Assembly: GCA_947561395.2 (NCBI GenBank)
Contig: OX387187.1
Span: forward strand, 21,247,829-21,311,828
From: Buxus sempervirens
Lineage: Eukaryota > Streptophyta > Magnoliopsida > Buxales > Buxaceae
Reading direction: 5' to 3'
Length of the DNA: 64,000 bases
Shown in pieces: positions 46,941 through 56,235 of the stretch. The notes under the pieces are model-generated. The model searched no databases, was not told the DNA's origin, and was given only the letters and a program-made list of their open reading frames with translations. The translations under genes were made by a program, and so were the position numbers. Each line of letters starts with the position of its first letter. Position 1 is the stretch's first letter.

Positions 46941-47278
46941 GCCTGACAACAACCTTAAAACAGTGTTTAATATCAAACTCAGTTAATATTGATTTCCATT
47001 TAAGAATTTTAAAACCACACTGATAAGGAGAGACACAATGATTTTGAAGAATCCAGAGTTTCATTCATTCACAAAAGATATACAGAGATCAGAAACATAT
47101 ACAGTGTTCAAAAATTACAGTTTCTCCCCCTTAATCATCACTCCCCTTTAAACCTTCTTTCAGGAGAAACAAACAGAACAGAACACAACAAAAAGTATCA
47201 TATCCACAGCACAGCAAAAAAAATTTACAAGCAGCAGCCCCAGCAAAACCATCAACAGAAACATCAACCCTAGCAGCA

Positions 47279-48568
47279 TCATCCAAAAAACTCCCCCTTT
47301 CTGGAAGGTGGTTTGGGTTCCCAAGTCCTTGAGTAATGCTTGTATGCATCTTGGGATCTGGAGTGCAACCAACAGAGTTTGTGATCCATCTCCAGCTGAG
47401 TCTTCCGAATGCTTTCCAGAAAATGATCCGCTTCATTCTGCATTCGTTGCTGAGCAGCAACGTCCCTTTGTACCTCACCACATCTAAAATCAACATCCTT
47501 TGCCAATTTCTCCAGCCTCTCTTGGGTCTCTGATTTGAATATGCTCATCATGAGCATGTGAGACCTAACCTCAGAATTGAAAGCCTCTTGGGAAGCTTGC
47601 ATGGAATTCAGTTTTTCCATAATTGCCACAGCATCAGAGCTGGACAAAGAGGACTGAGAAGAAGAGGGTTCAGAAGACACCAAACGAAAAGGATTTGCTC
47701 GTTTACTTCTGGTCAAAGTGGAGGAATCAATGGGAGGTCTGGGATGAATGATCAATTCAGCCGGATCAGGGAGTACCCCCTGATGAATGCACAGGTAAGT
47801 TATGAATATGCCAAAAGGAAGAGCTGCAATCTTGGATTTTAAATTCCGAGACTGAAGGATCTGATGGAAGATGATGGAAGGAATACAGATACTATCTCTG
47901 TTCCAGAGAGCATGAAGAAGTCTTGCTCTCGAGTGAGAAATCTCAGAATGGTGATCTGAGGGAACCAGAGAAGCACACACAAACAGATTCAAGATCCGGA
48001 GAAGATCCTGAAGAGAGCCATGAGGAAGGTAGTTGGGCTTGTTTTTGATGGAAGTAGGAGCACCCGGAACAATGAGAGAAGGAATAATAGACTCCATAGG
48101 AGAATCAGTATGAGACTCAAGAAAGTTAAAGGAGGGAGAATCAACAAGAGGCAGTTCAAGAAGAGAGGAAATAAGCTCTTTCGAGAAGTCGAAAAAGATT
48201 CCCCTGACATAGGCTTTGACATAGCCTTGATTGGCAAGATGGAGATGATGAAGATTAGAATAAAATTCTCGAACCAGGTCCGGAAATGCAAAACCACTGA
48301 TTAAAGCAAATTTTTTCCAACCATTGTCCGAAAACAATGAGTAGAGAGGAGATTCAGAAAATGACTCAAGCTTGATGGCCCTTTCTAGAAGAAGTGGCCT
48401 GTGCTTGAAGAACTCATTAAAATCAGATAAACCATTCCCCACAAATGGTTCAGAAGAATGAGAAAGGGACGGGGGTCTCACTGGAGGAGAAGAGATAACA
48501 TGAGAAGACCTCACATGAGGAGACGATGTTGAAGGAGAATCAGTTCTCGACTTTCTCTTGAGAGGCAT
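47279..48568 (-). CDS. Extra ORF of the Copia element (plant transposon-associated protein), intact
   Basis: 429 aa from ATG at 48568 (MPLKRKSRTDSPST). Residues 1-45 are Ser/Pro-rich and basic. A conserved region has GWKKFALI, FPDLVREFYSNLHH, VKAYVRGIFFDFSKELISSLLELP and KSKIAALPFGIFITYLCIHQG. The C-terminal 120 residues look like a coiled coil (SQEAFNSEVRSHML, ERLEKLAKDVDF). The middle resembles the putative plant transposon protein family (PF20167, recalled). Its role is unknown; extra ORFs at this place in SIRE elements were once called envelope-like, but no signal peptide or membrane span starts at this ATG. It has its own TATA box, leader intron and family Z palindromes. No stop interrupts it, unlike gag-pol. 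Confidence 0.75.
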   Translation of the reverse strand: MPLKRKSRTDSPSTSSPHVRSSHVISSPPVRPPSLSHSSEPFVGNGLSDFNEFFKHRPLLLERAIKLESFSESPLYSLFSDNGWKKFALISGFAFPDLVREFYSNLHHLHLANQGYVKAYVRGIFFDFSKELISSLLELPLVDSPSFNFLESHTDSPMESIIPSLIVPGAPTSIKNKPNYLPHGSLQDLLRILNLFVCASLVPSDHHSEISHSRARLLHALWNRDSICIPSIIFHQILQSRNLKSKIAALPFGIFITYLCIHQGVLPDPAELIIHPRPPIDSSTLTRSKRANPFRLVSSEPSSSQSSLSSSDAVAIMEKLNSMQASQEAFNSEVRSHMLMMSIFKSETQERLEKLAKDVDFRCGEVQRDVAAQQRMQNEADHFLESIRKTQLEMDHKLCWLHSRSQDAYKHYSRTWEPKPPSRKGEFFG

Positions 48569-48866
48569 GGTGAAGAGAAAATTGAAAGAGAAAGAGCAAA
48601 CAAACAAAAAACAAACAACAATCGAAAAAGCCCTAATGGCAGAACAATCTACCAAACCCTAGCGTAGAATAACGAGAGAAGACTACAGAACTAGGAAGCA
48701 GAAAATGAAGAAGCAGGATGAAGACAGTAAAAAAAATTTTACCTGAACAGTAGACAGGAAGAAGGAAGGTGAAAAGGACAGCAGCACAGGAACACGACGC
48801 GAGAAGCGAGAGGAACCGAAGACAGGTAAAAAAGAAACAGGGGTAAAAAGTGAATGCGATTTCACC
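48569..48866 (-). other. Leader and probable 5' UTR intron of the Copia extra ORF
   Basis: Pyrimidine-rich minus-strand leader. A donor TTCAGGTAAAA lies at about 48742, and acceptor-like AG sites are present between 48610 and 48665. Exact splicing is not fixed. Confidence 0.5.
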
Positions 48867-48874
48867 TTTATATA
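48867..48874 (-). promoter_or_regulatory. TATA box of the Copia extra ORF
   Basis: TATATAAA on the minus strand, 300 bp upstream of the ATG and directly downstream of two family Z palindromes. Confidence 0.65.
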
Positions 48875-48885
48875 GGCAAATAGAA

Positions 48886-48990
48886 TACGCTGCCAGCGAG
48901 CAGCTGGCGACATAGAAATAGGCATGTGCCAAAGCAAGCTATACCAGAGAAGGCTACATGCACGCTTCTAGCGACGTAGAAGGTGCACAT
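48886..48990. repeat. Family Z palindromes, internal promoter of the Copia element
   Basis: GCTGCCAGCGAGCAGCTGGC at 48889-48908 and CTTCTA-GCGACG-TAGAAG at 48965-48982 (perfect 6-bp arms). CATGTGCC and GTGCACATGCAC follow. These match the U3 units of the same element in centre sequence and in the trailing GTGC motifs. Confidence 0.75.
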
Positions 48991-49823
48991 GCACACACAA
49001 TGAAAAACACAGATTCAAGGCAAAAATTTATAAAAAAAGAAAGTGAACTATTCTTCATGAAGAAATCATACTTCTAAACACAAAGCTAAGATTTTAACTA
49101 AACTAAAATCATCCAGATAATCAACTGTTATTCAATCCAAGAAGTACTTATTCACAAAACTGATCTTAAGGAACCTATCAAGGTTAATTCAGATGTGACA
49201 CATTTCATATCTATGACCAAAATTTCTTCATGGTTTCTCATACTATAAATTTTCTTCAAGATATTGAACTCATATGCATATTAATTAGTCAATGTTTGTG
49301 TAGTGTGTGAAAATCATTTTTGACTTTGACACTTTATACATATGGAAGGCTATTTTAGTGTAATCATACTTGGAAAGTATAGACATACCCCAACTTCATT
49401 TTGGTGGCTTTCGCACATCAGAGATAGGTAGCCTTTTCTGATCTCTTTTTCTTTTCTTTTTGTAGAAGGCATTGACCCTTAAAAAACCTGAGTTTACAGT
49501 TCATTCCAAGGATATACCTTCTTTCTCTTTTTCTTTTTGAGAATTACAGTGGCTTTCACTCTAGTCTCTATGGCAGCCATTTCCAAAACTTTTCTTTTCA
49601 TAAAGGTGATAGCCTATAGAATCCAAGCTTCAAACACACAATAAACTTCAATGCACAAAAGTGTTTAAGACAAACCTGATAGTTGATTATAAAACATTTC
49701 TATCAATATGCATAGACTCAAGCTTCCTGAATTAAGAATTCAGTATTAAGAACACACAAGAACATTTTGAACAAATATGTAGATTATTTTACATCTAAAT
49801 TAACTCAAAACAGAACCTGATTT
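48991..49823. other. Region between Copia RNase H and extra ORF promoter, no gene seen
   Basis: AT-rich, with no open frame or motif recognised. It contains the 3' end of pol and presumably the distal promoter of the extra ORF. Confidence 0.5.
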
Positions 49824-51668
49824 TCAGTTTTGAGAGCAAACTCCTAGGGATTTCCTAAGAGTTTCAAATCTGTTCTGATCTAAAGGTTTAGTGAAAATGT
49901 CAGCCAACTGTTTTTCAGTAGATATATATTCAATCAAAACAGTTTTGTCTTCAATTAACTCTCTTATAAAGTGATGCCTGATGTCAATATGTTTGGTCCT
50001 TGAGTGTTGAACAGGATTTTTGGAAATATTTATGGCACTCTGATTGTCACAGAAGAGAATCATTTGATCTTGATCTAACCCATAATCAGATAACATTTGT
50101 TTCATCCATATAAGTTGAGTACAGCTGCTTCCTGCAGCAATATACTCAGCTTCAGCAGTACTCAGAGAAACACAGTTTTGCTTCTTGCTTAACTAGGCAA
50201 TGAGATTATTACCCATGTAAAAACAACCACTAGAGGTGCTTTTTCTGTCATCCATACACCCAGCCCAATCAGCATCAGTGTATCCAGTAAGATGTGGGTT
50301 TGTCTCTTTGGAAAACCAGATTCCCAGATAAACAGTTCCATTAACATATTTTATAATCCTTTTCACAGCATTCAGATGAGATTCTTTAGGATTAGCCTGA
50401 TATCTAGCACAAACTCCTACACTAAAGCTTATATCAGGTCTACTTGCTGTTAAGTACAGTAGACTCCCAATCATTCCTCTGTACAGGGTAGGGTCTACAA
50501 CTTTTCCAGATTCATCTTTTCCAAGTTTTAAACTAGTACTTATAGGAGTCCTAGCATGTTTAGCATGAGTTAAGCTGAATCTCTTAACAAGATTTCTTGA
50601 ATATTTTGCTTGAGAGAAAAAATTCCTTGTTGAGATTGATAAATCTGAAGACCTAAGAAAAAGTTCAGTTCACCCATCATACTCATCTCAAATTCACTTT
50701 TCATTAAGTCAGCAAAGGAGTGAGCATGATTTTCAGAAGTAAATCCAAACACTATGTCATCAACATAGATTTGAGCAATCAAAATATGTTTGGACTCTCT
50801 TTGAATAAAGAGAGTTTTATCCACATTTCCTCTCATAAAACCAGATTCAAGTAAAAAAGAGGCGAGTCTCTCATACCAAGCTCTAGGAGCTTGTTTGAGT
50901 CCATACAAGGCTTTGTTCAGTTTATAGACATATTTAGGATGATTTGTGTCCTCAAATCCTTTAGGTTGCTCTACATAGACCTCTTCATTCAGATATCCAT
51001 TCAAGAATGCACTCTTAACATCCATTTGGAACAGTTTAAAATTCAAGTAACAAGCAATAGACAACAGTAATCTGATTGATTCTAACCTAGCTACAGGAGC
51101 AAAGGTTTCATCAAAATCTATTCCTTCTACTTGAGTATACCCCTGAGCAACAAGCCTAGCCTTATTTCTGGTTACTATCCCATTCTCATCAGATTTGTTC
51201 TTAAAAATCCACTTGGTTCCTATCACATTCAGATCAGAGGGTCTTTCAACCAATTCCCAAACATTATTTCTAGTAAATTGATTCAGTTCTTCATGCATAG
51301 CATTTAACCAAGAATCATCCAACAAAGCATCTTTATAAGATTTGGGCTCAAATTGAGATAAGTAGGAAGAAAATCTTACCTCATTCTGCAGTTGATGTCT
51401 TGTTCTTACTTCATCTGAAATTTTTCCAACAATTTGCTCAGTTGGGTGGTCTTTGAGAGTTCTAGTCAGAGGAATAACTTCATTGCTTGGGGATGTATCT
51501 CTAAGTTCATCCTCTTCATCTACAGCCTGCAAAAATTCACTGTCAGTACCTTTATCATCTATTAGCACATTTATAGATTCCATTACAACAAATTTCTGCA
51601 AATTAAAAACTCTATATGCTCTACTAGAAGAAGAATGTCCTAGAAAAATTCCTTCATCACTTCTAGAA
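49824..51668 (-). pseudogene. pol: Copia reverse transcriptase and RNase H (frameshifted)
   Basis: RT shows [98 protein letters not shown] and an intact catalytic [11 protein letters not shown]. RNase H shows SLLYLTASRPDISF, GYTDADWAGCMDDRKSTSG-like and LADIFTKPLDQNRFETLRKSLG. Breaks are a frame change near 51680 (before RT), one near 50575 (after RT) and a TAG at 50195-50193. The order after integrase confirms Copia. Confidence 0.9.
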
Positions 51669-52289
51669 TCAAATTTTCCTAGATTTTCTGTCCCTTAAGA
51701 TATAACATTTACTTCCAAATACTCTGAAATATTTCAAGTTTGGCTGTTTTCCTTTCCAAAGTTCATAGGGAGTTTGTTTCCACCCAGATCTGATATAAAC
51801 TCTGTTACTAATGTAACAGGCAGTGTTTATAGCTTCAGCCCAGAATTTTGTTGAAATTTTCTTGGCTATCATCATGGTTCTAGCCATTTCTTGTAAAACT
51901 CTGTTCTTCCTTTCCACAACTCCATTTTGTTGTGGGGTCTTAGGAGCAGAAAATTCATGTTTGATTCCTTGTTCTTCACAGAAATTGGAAAACATTTGAT
52001 TTTCAAATTCTATCCCATGATCAGATCTGATTCTAACAATCTTTCCTATTTGCAAGTTCTTTTCAACTTGAATTTGACAGCACAGATGTTTAAAACAGTT
52101 AAAACATTCAGATTTTTCTCTTAGAAAATCTACCCAGGTATATCTGCTGTAGTCATCTACAGCAACAAATATATACCTCTTTCCTCCCAGACTTTCAGTC
52201 TTTGTAGGTCCCATTAAATCCATATGAATCAGTTCTAATGGTCTTGATGTTCCTACAATGTTGGTTTTCTTGTGTGTGGCTTTGATTTA
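51669..52289 (-). pseudogene. Copia integrase core
   Basis: HMDLMGPTKTESLGG, FVAVDDYSRYTWVDFL, IRSDHGIEFENQMF and PKTPQQNGVVERKNR give the Asp-Asp-Glu catalytic set. A stop at 52289-52287 separates it from the pre-integrase zinc region, and a frameshift follows at its end. Confidence 0.9.
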
Positions 52290-53441
52290 CTTTCCTTGAT
52301 TGTAAGGACCACACATTCCTTTCTTTTTATTATTCCCAAACTTGGGAATTCCTCTAACCAACTCAGACTTAGAGATTTTTGACAGATCTCTATAGTTAAT
52401 GTGACCCAGTCTTTTATGCCACAAATCAATTTCATCACATACAGAAGATTTTAAAGATTTTTCATTGTTTCCAATGATTCCATAGCAATTGTCACTTGTT
52501 CTTACACCTACAAGAACAGTTCTACCAGATTTATCCAAAATTTTGCATTCTTTTCTGATAAAGTTTACAAATAATCTGGAATCACATAACTGGCTAATAC
52601 TGATTAGATTTGCCTTCAAACCAGAAACAAAAAGAACATTCTTTAAACAAACTCCATTAGGACCAGTTACAGTTCCTTTGCCTTTGACCTGTGAAGTGCT
52701 TCCATCACCAAATGTAACACTTCCACCAAAATATTCTTCAAAGGTACTGAACATAGCCTTATGACCACACATGTGTCTTGAACAACCACTGTCCAAGTAC
52801 CACATGTTGACATCATGAGCTTTTAAAGCTACATGAACCACATTAGCAACTAATGAATTTTTTCTAACCCAGATCTGTTTTTCAGGAGTTTTCTGAGAAG
52901 TACCTTCATCAACTACTTGAGATTTTGAAGGAAGCTTCTTTGACAGATTTGTGACTTCCTTATTTAATGTTTCAGTTAATTTTAACAGGGAATCAAATCT
53001 GTTATGTAAATCCAAAGACTGACTTTGATTTACTTTTCTCTTATTATCAAAATATCCATCAGGAAAACCATGCAGTGCATAACACTTTGGTCTTATATGA
53101 CCTTTTTTATTGCAGTGATGGCATACAGGTATGAACCTATGTTCAGAAAAATCAACATTTCTAGACTTGCCAGTATTTCTAAACTGTACAGATTTAGATT
53201 TCTCAGAAGTTGAAGGTTTACCTGTTGGTCTTACTTCTCCAGCAAAAATTTTCTGTGAAGATTCCTTGTTTTGATTACTTACACTCATTCTCTTTTCAGC
53301 AGATTTAGAGCTTTCAGGAACTTCCTTTGAAATTGATTCCTCATTAATTTGATGATTTCCTGCAAAAGAATTTGAAGCATTAGATTTACTTGAATTTGAA
53401 ACTTTCTCAAGTTCACTCACTTTACCTTGAAGTGCAGAAAT
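52290..53441 (-). pseudogene. Copia protease, pre-integrase domain and second zinc knuckle
   Basis: A CCHC knuckle CHHCNKKGHIRPKC lies near 53110. The protease active site is WYLDSGCSRHMCG near 52790. The pre-integrase domain has LWHKRLGHINYRDLSKIS near 52420. The frame is open from 53441 to 52290. The C-terminal end of gag lies in the same frame. Confidence 0.87.
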
Positions 53442-54785
53442 CTAAGCTTCCTTTTCTTTTAGTTTTTCAGTTTTTTCAGTTAAAGAAGTTACCAGAAAAT
53501 CTTCTTTGGCATGTCTTTCAAGTAACTTCTGGTTTATTGAATCTATTTCTGCAAGAGCTTTATTTTTCTCTATTTCTGATTCCGTCAATTTTTTACTCAG
53601 TTTCTTGACTTTCTTCTGAGCTCTATTGAATTCCTTATAGAGCTGATTGTAGGCTTCTTGTAGTTCTTCTTCATCATCTGATAAAGTCTCTTTATTATCT
53701 CCTGCAATTCCAGAGATTGAACTACCAGAGGAGGATGAGTAAAAAGAATTGAAAGCAGTAAAATTAGCAGAAATATCCTCATCAGATTGTGAAGAATTAT
53801 CAGTGTTACTGTCATCCCAAGTAACCTGATAATTAGTCTTTTTCTTTTTATCCTTTAAGGGACAATCAAAGGCAACATGTCCAAATCCTCTACATTTGTA
53901 ACATTGAACTTCATCATTCAGAGAAAATTTCTTTTCCTTTCTTGGATCAGACATTTTCTTATCAGATCTCCTATTAGATCTGTCCATGGATGATGAAGAA
54001 TTGGATTGTCTCTTTTTAAACATTTTCTTAAAATTTTTGGCTAAGAGAACAAGTTCATCCATATCAACATCAGAATTATCTGATTCTTCAGTATTTACAG
54101 ATTTTACAGATTTTAGAGCTATTCCTTTACTTCTTTTAGGAATATTCAGATCTAGCTCATAAGTCTGTAAAGATCCTACCAGATCTTAAATTCTCATGTT
54201 ATCTACATCTTTTGCCTCTTGAATGGCAGTTACTTTAGGTCTGAATTTTTCAGGCAAAGATCTTAAGATTTTTCTAATAACCTTTGATGTAGAGATTTTT
54301 TCTCCAAGATTAAAACTAGAATTAACAATATCTGAGAGTTTAGCATAAAACTCATCAAAAGACTCATCATCTTTCATATATAGAGTTTCGAAAGATGTAG
54401 TAAGTCTTTGAAGTCTGGACAACTTGACAGCTGAGGTTCCTTCATGAATGACCTCAAGAATGTCCCAAGCTTCCTTAGCGACTTCACATGAGGAAATTCT
54501 CCTGAATTCCTCAACACTAACAGCACAAAATAAGGCATTCATTGCCTTGTTGTTCCATCCACATTGGTCAGATTCAGTTTTAGTCCACTGATCATGAGGT
54601 TTAGGGATCACAACACCTCCTTCTGTTGTAATCTCAGGTGAATGATAACCATTACAAACCGAGAGCCAGACACGGTCATCGATTGATTTCAGGTAAGCTC
54701 TCATTCTTGCTTTCCAGTAAGAATAATTGTTACCTTCAAATAATGGAGGTCTAGAGGCAGATCCTCCTTCTTTTCCAAAATCCAT
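53442..54785 (-). pseudogene. gag: Copia gag
   Basis: ATG at 54785. A UBN2-type gag domain covers about residues 10-200 (NNYSYWKARMRAYL, EAWDILEVIHEGTSAVK, FDEFYAKLSDIV, ILRSLPEKFRPKV). A TAA at 54188-54186 interrupts it, then comes a CCHC zinc knuckle CYKCRGFGHVAFDC near 53890 and a long Glu/Lys coiled coil. A TAG ends the segment at 53444-53442. Gag binds the RNA and forms the particle. The ATG lies just after the primer-binding site. Confidence 0.88.
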
Positions 54786-54833
54786 GCTATAGATCTAGAT
54801 CACACTTTGTATAGCAATTCAAAGTGAATAGGC

Positions 54834-54845
54834 TCTGATACCACT
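54834..54845 (-). other. Primer-binding site, initiator Met tRNA
   Basis: TGGTATCAGAGC on the minus strand, two bases after the 5' LTR end. It is complementary to the 3' end of plant initiator Met tRNA, the usual Copia primer. Confidence 0.9.
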
Positions 54846-56031
54846 TGAAAGAGTAGAGAACTACTCTATAGGTCCACGATCTACAACAATTCAGAATTTA
54901 ACAATGCGGAAACAATACACAGAGAATTATACGAGGAAACCTAGATCCAGATCCAGGAAAAACCTCGAGTCTATATGAGGCGACTAACCCTTCGAAAATC
55001 CACTATTGAATGAAAAGACAATTACAAAGAAGTACATACTTAACCTTTACAATTGGACTCACTCAACAGCAGTTCACAGTTCGAATCCACGAACTGCAAC
55101 ACAGCTTGAATCCACAATCTGCAGAACACGATCAGTCCAGATCGCAAACAATCACTCACCAGTGATCCTCAGTTCGAATCCACGAACTGCAACACAGCTT
55201 GAATCCACAAGCTGTAGAACACGATCAATCCAGATCGCAGCAATCACCTCAGAATCCACTGAGACAATCCAATACAGTAGGAATCCACCTACGCATCAAT
55301 CAAAGCCGATCACCAGTCCAGGCGATCACACGATCAGATGAAGTTCCGAATTGAAGAAGAATCCTCTATCTTCAATTCCAGGTGATCTATCTCAGATCTC
55401 CCCCTCACACGATCGCCGACTCTCTAAAGACGATTTGATCGAATCTCAAACACCTCAAGATTCGAAAACAAAAAGATCCAAAGATCAAAAGTCACTACTA
55501 AAAATTACAGCACGTCTATTTAAAGAATAAAACTCAGATCGCGTCGAGCGCTGGTGGCGTCGTGAAACGATCGGGGTAGACGGCTGGAAGCGAACTCAAA
55601 TCCTGCTCAGAACAGGTTGAATCAGTTAAGGGCGCGCTGCCAGCGAGCTGCTAGCGGGAGAGAACACGGCATGTGCACGGCTGATCATGTAATCTTCAAT
55701 CTCGCTTTGCGCTACCAGCGGCGTGTCGGCGTCGCCTAACGACGCAAGTGCACGTGCCTACTTTCAAAGCACTGATTCACTTATGCGCTGCCAACGAGGT
55801 GGCAGCGGCGTTGATCTTCGCAAGTGCCTTTACAATAAAATGCTCTGTTTAGAAAATCTTCCATTTCATTGGGCTACCAGCGGCGTGGTAGTTGTGTGGC
55901 AGCATCGTCTTCTTCTTCTTTTCTAAATTTACTGAATTTTCATTATTTAATCTGCACATCTTGAAGATTTATTAGAAGACATAATTTGTCAATCATTTGT
56001 CATAAAAGGAGTGTGAGTTTTCACACTTACA
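54846..56031 (-). repeat. 5' LTR of the Copia element
   Basis: 1,186 bp, collinear without gaps with the 3' LTR (offset 9,109). It contains the family Z array (about 55550-55909), a TATA-like TTTAAATAG (55517-55525 on the plus strand as CTATTTAAA) and the constant-loop hairpins (55077-55296). In the third hairpin this copy reads CGATC/GATCG, a perfect stem, where the other LTR has GATTG. Confidence 0.93.
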
Positions 56032-56036
56032 TACTA

Positions 56037-56230
56037 ATTACCAGACATTTAAATTCAACTGATTCCATTAATTATCAGAGTGCGGAGAATTAAAACATTA
56101 GTTTTATCAATATGCGTGGCTAACTATAATCATCAAACTAACTCATCAATGTATAAATTCATAAATTTGGTACATGGGTTTTCTAGCACACTTTCTCTCA
56201 TATTCAATTAAATCATAAAATATCCATCAA
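56037..56230 (-). repeat. Remnant of family III copy vi between Copia and LTR D
   Basis: About 200 bp of AT-rich LTR sequence left between the two insertions. No other feature was seen. Confidence 0.5.
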
Positions 56231-56235
56231 GGTAC

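Larger units (their letters stand above)
45737..56031 (-). mobile_element. Complete SIRE-like Ty1/Copia retrotransposon
   Basis: 10,295 bp flanked by TACTA at 45732-45736 and 56032-56036. Both LTRs are 1,186 bp and differ at about 8 positions by eye (0.7%). The order on the minus strand is 5' LTR, primer-binding site for initiator Met tRNA, gag, protease, integrase, RT, RNase H, an extra ORF, polypurine tract and 3' LTR. Integrase before RT makes it Copia. The size, Met primer and extra ORF between pol and the 3' LTR suggest the SIRE/Maximus lineage. Gag-pol is broken, but the extra ORF is open. Confidence 0.93.

Noticed and set aside
47279..48655. Signal peptide and envelope-like start upstream of the Copia extra ORF
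   Set aside because: The hydrophobic extension comes from pyrimidine-rich leader sequence using a non-ATG start; the first ATG in good context (48568) gives a basic, Ser/Pro-rich N-terminus.
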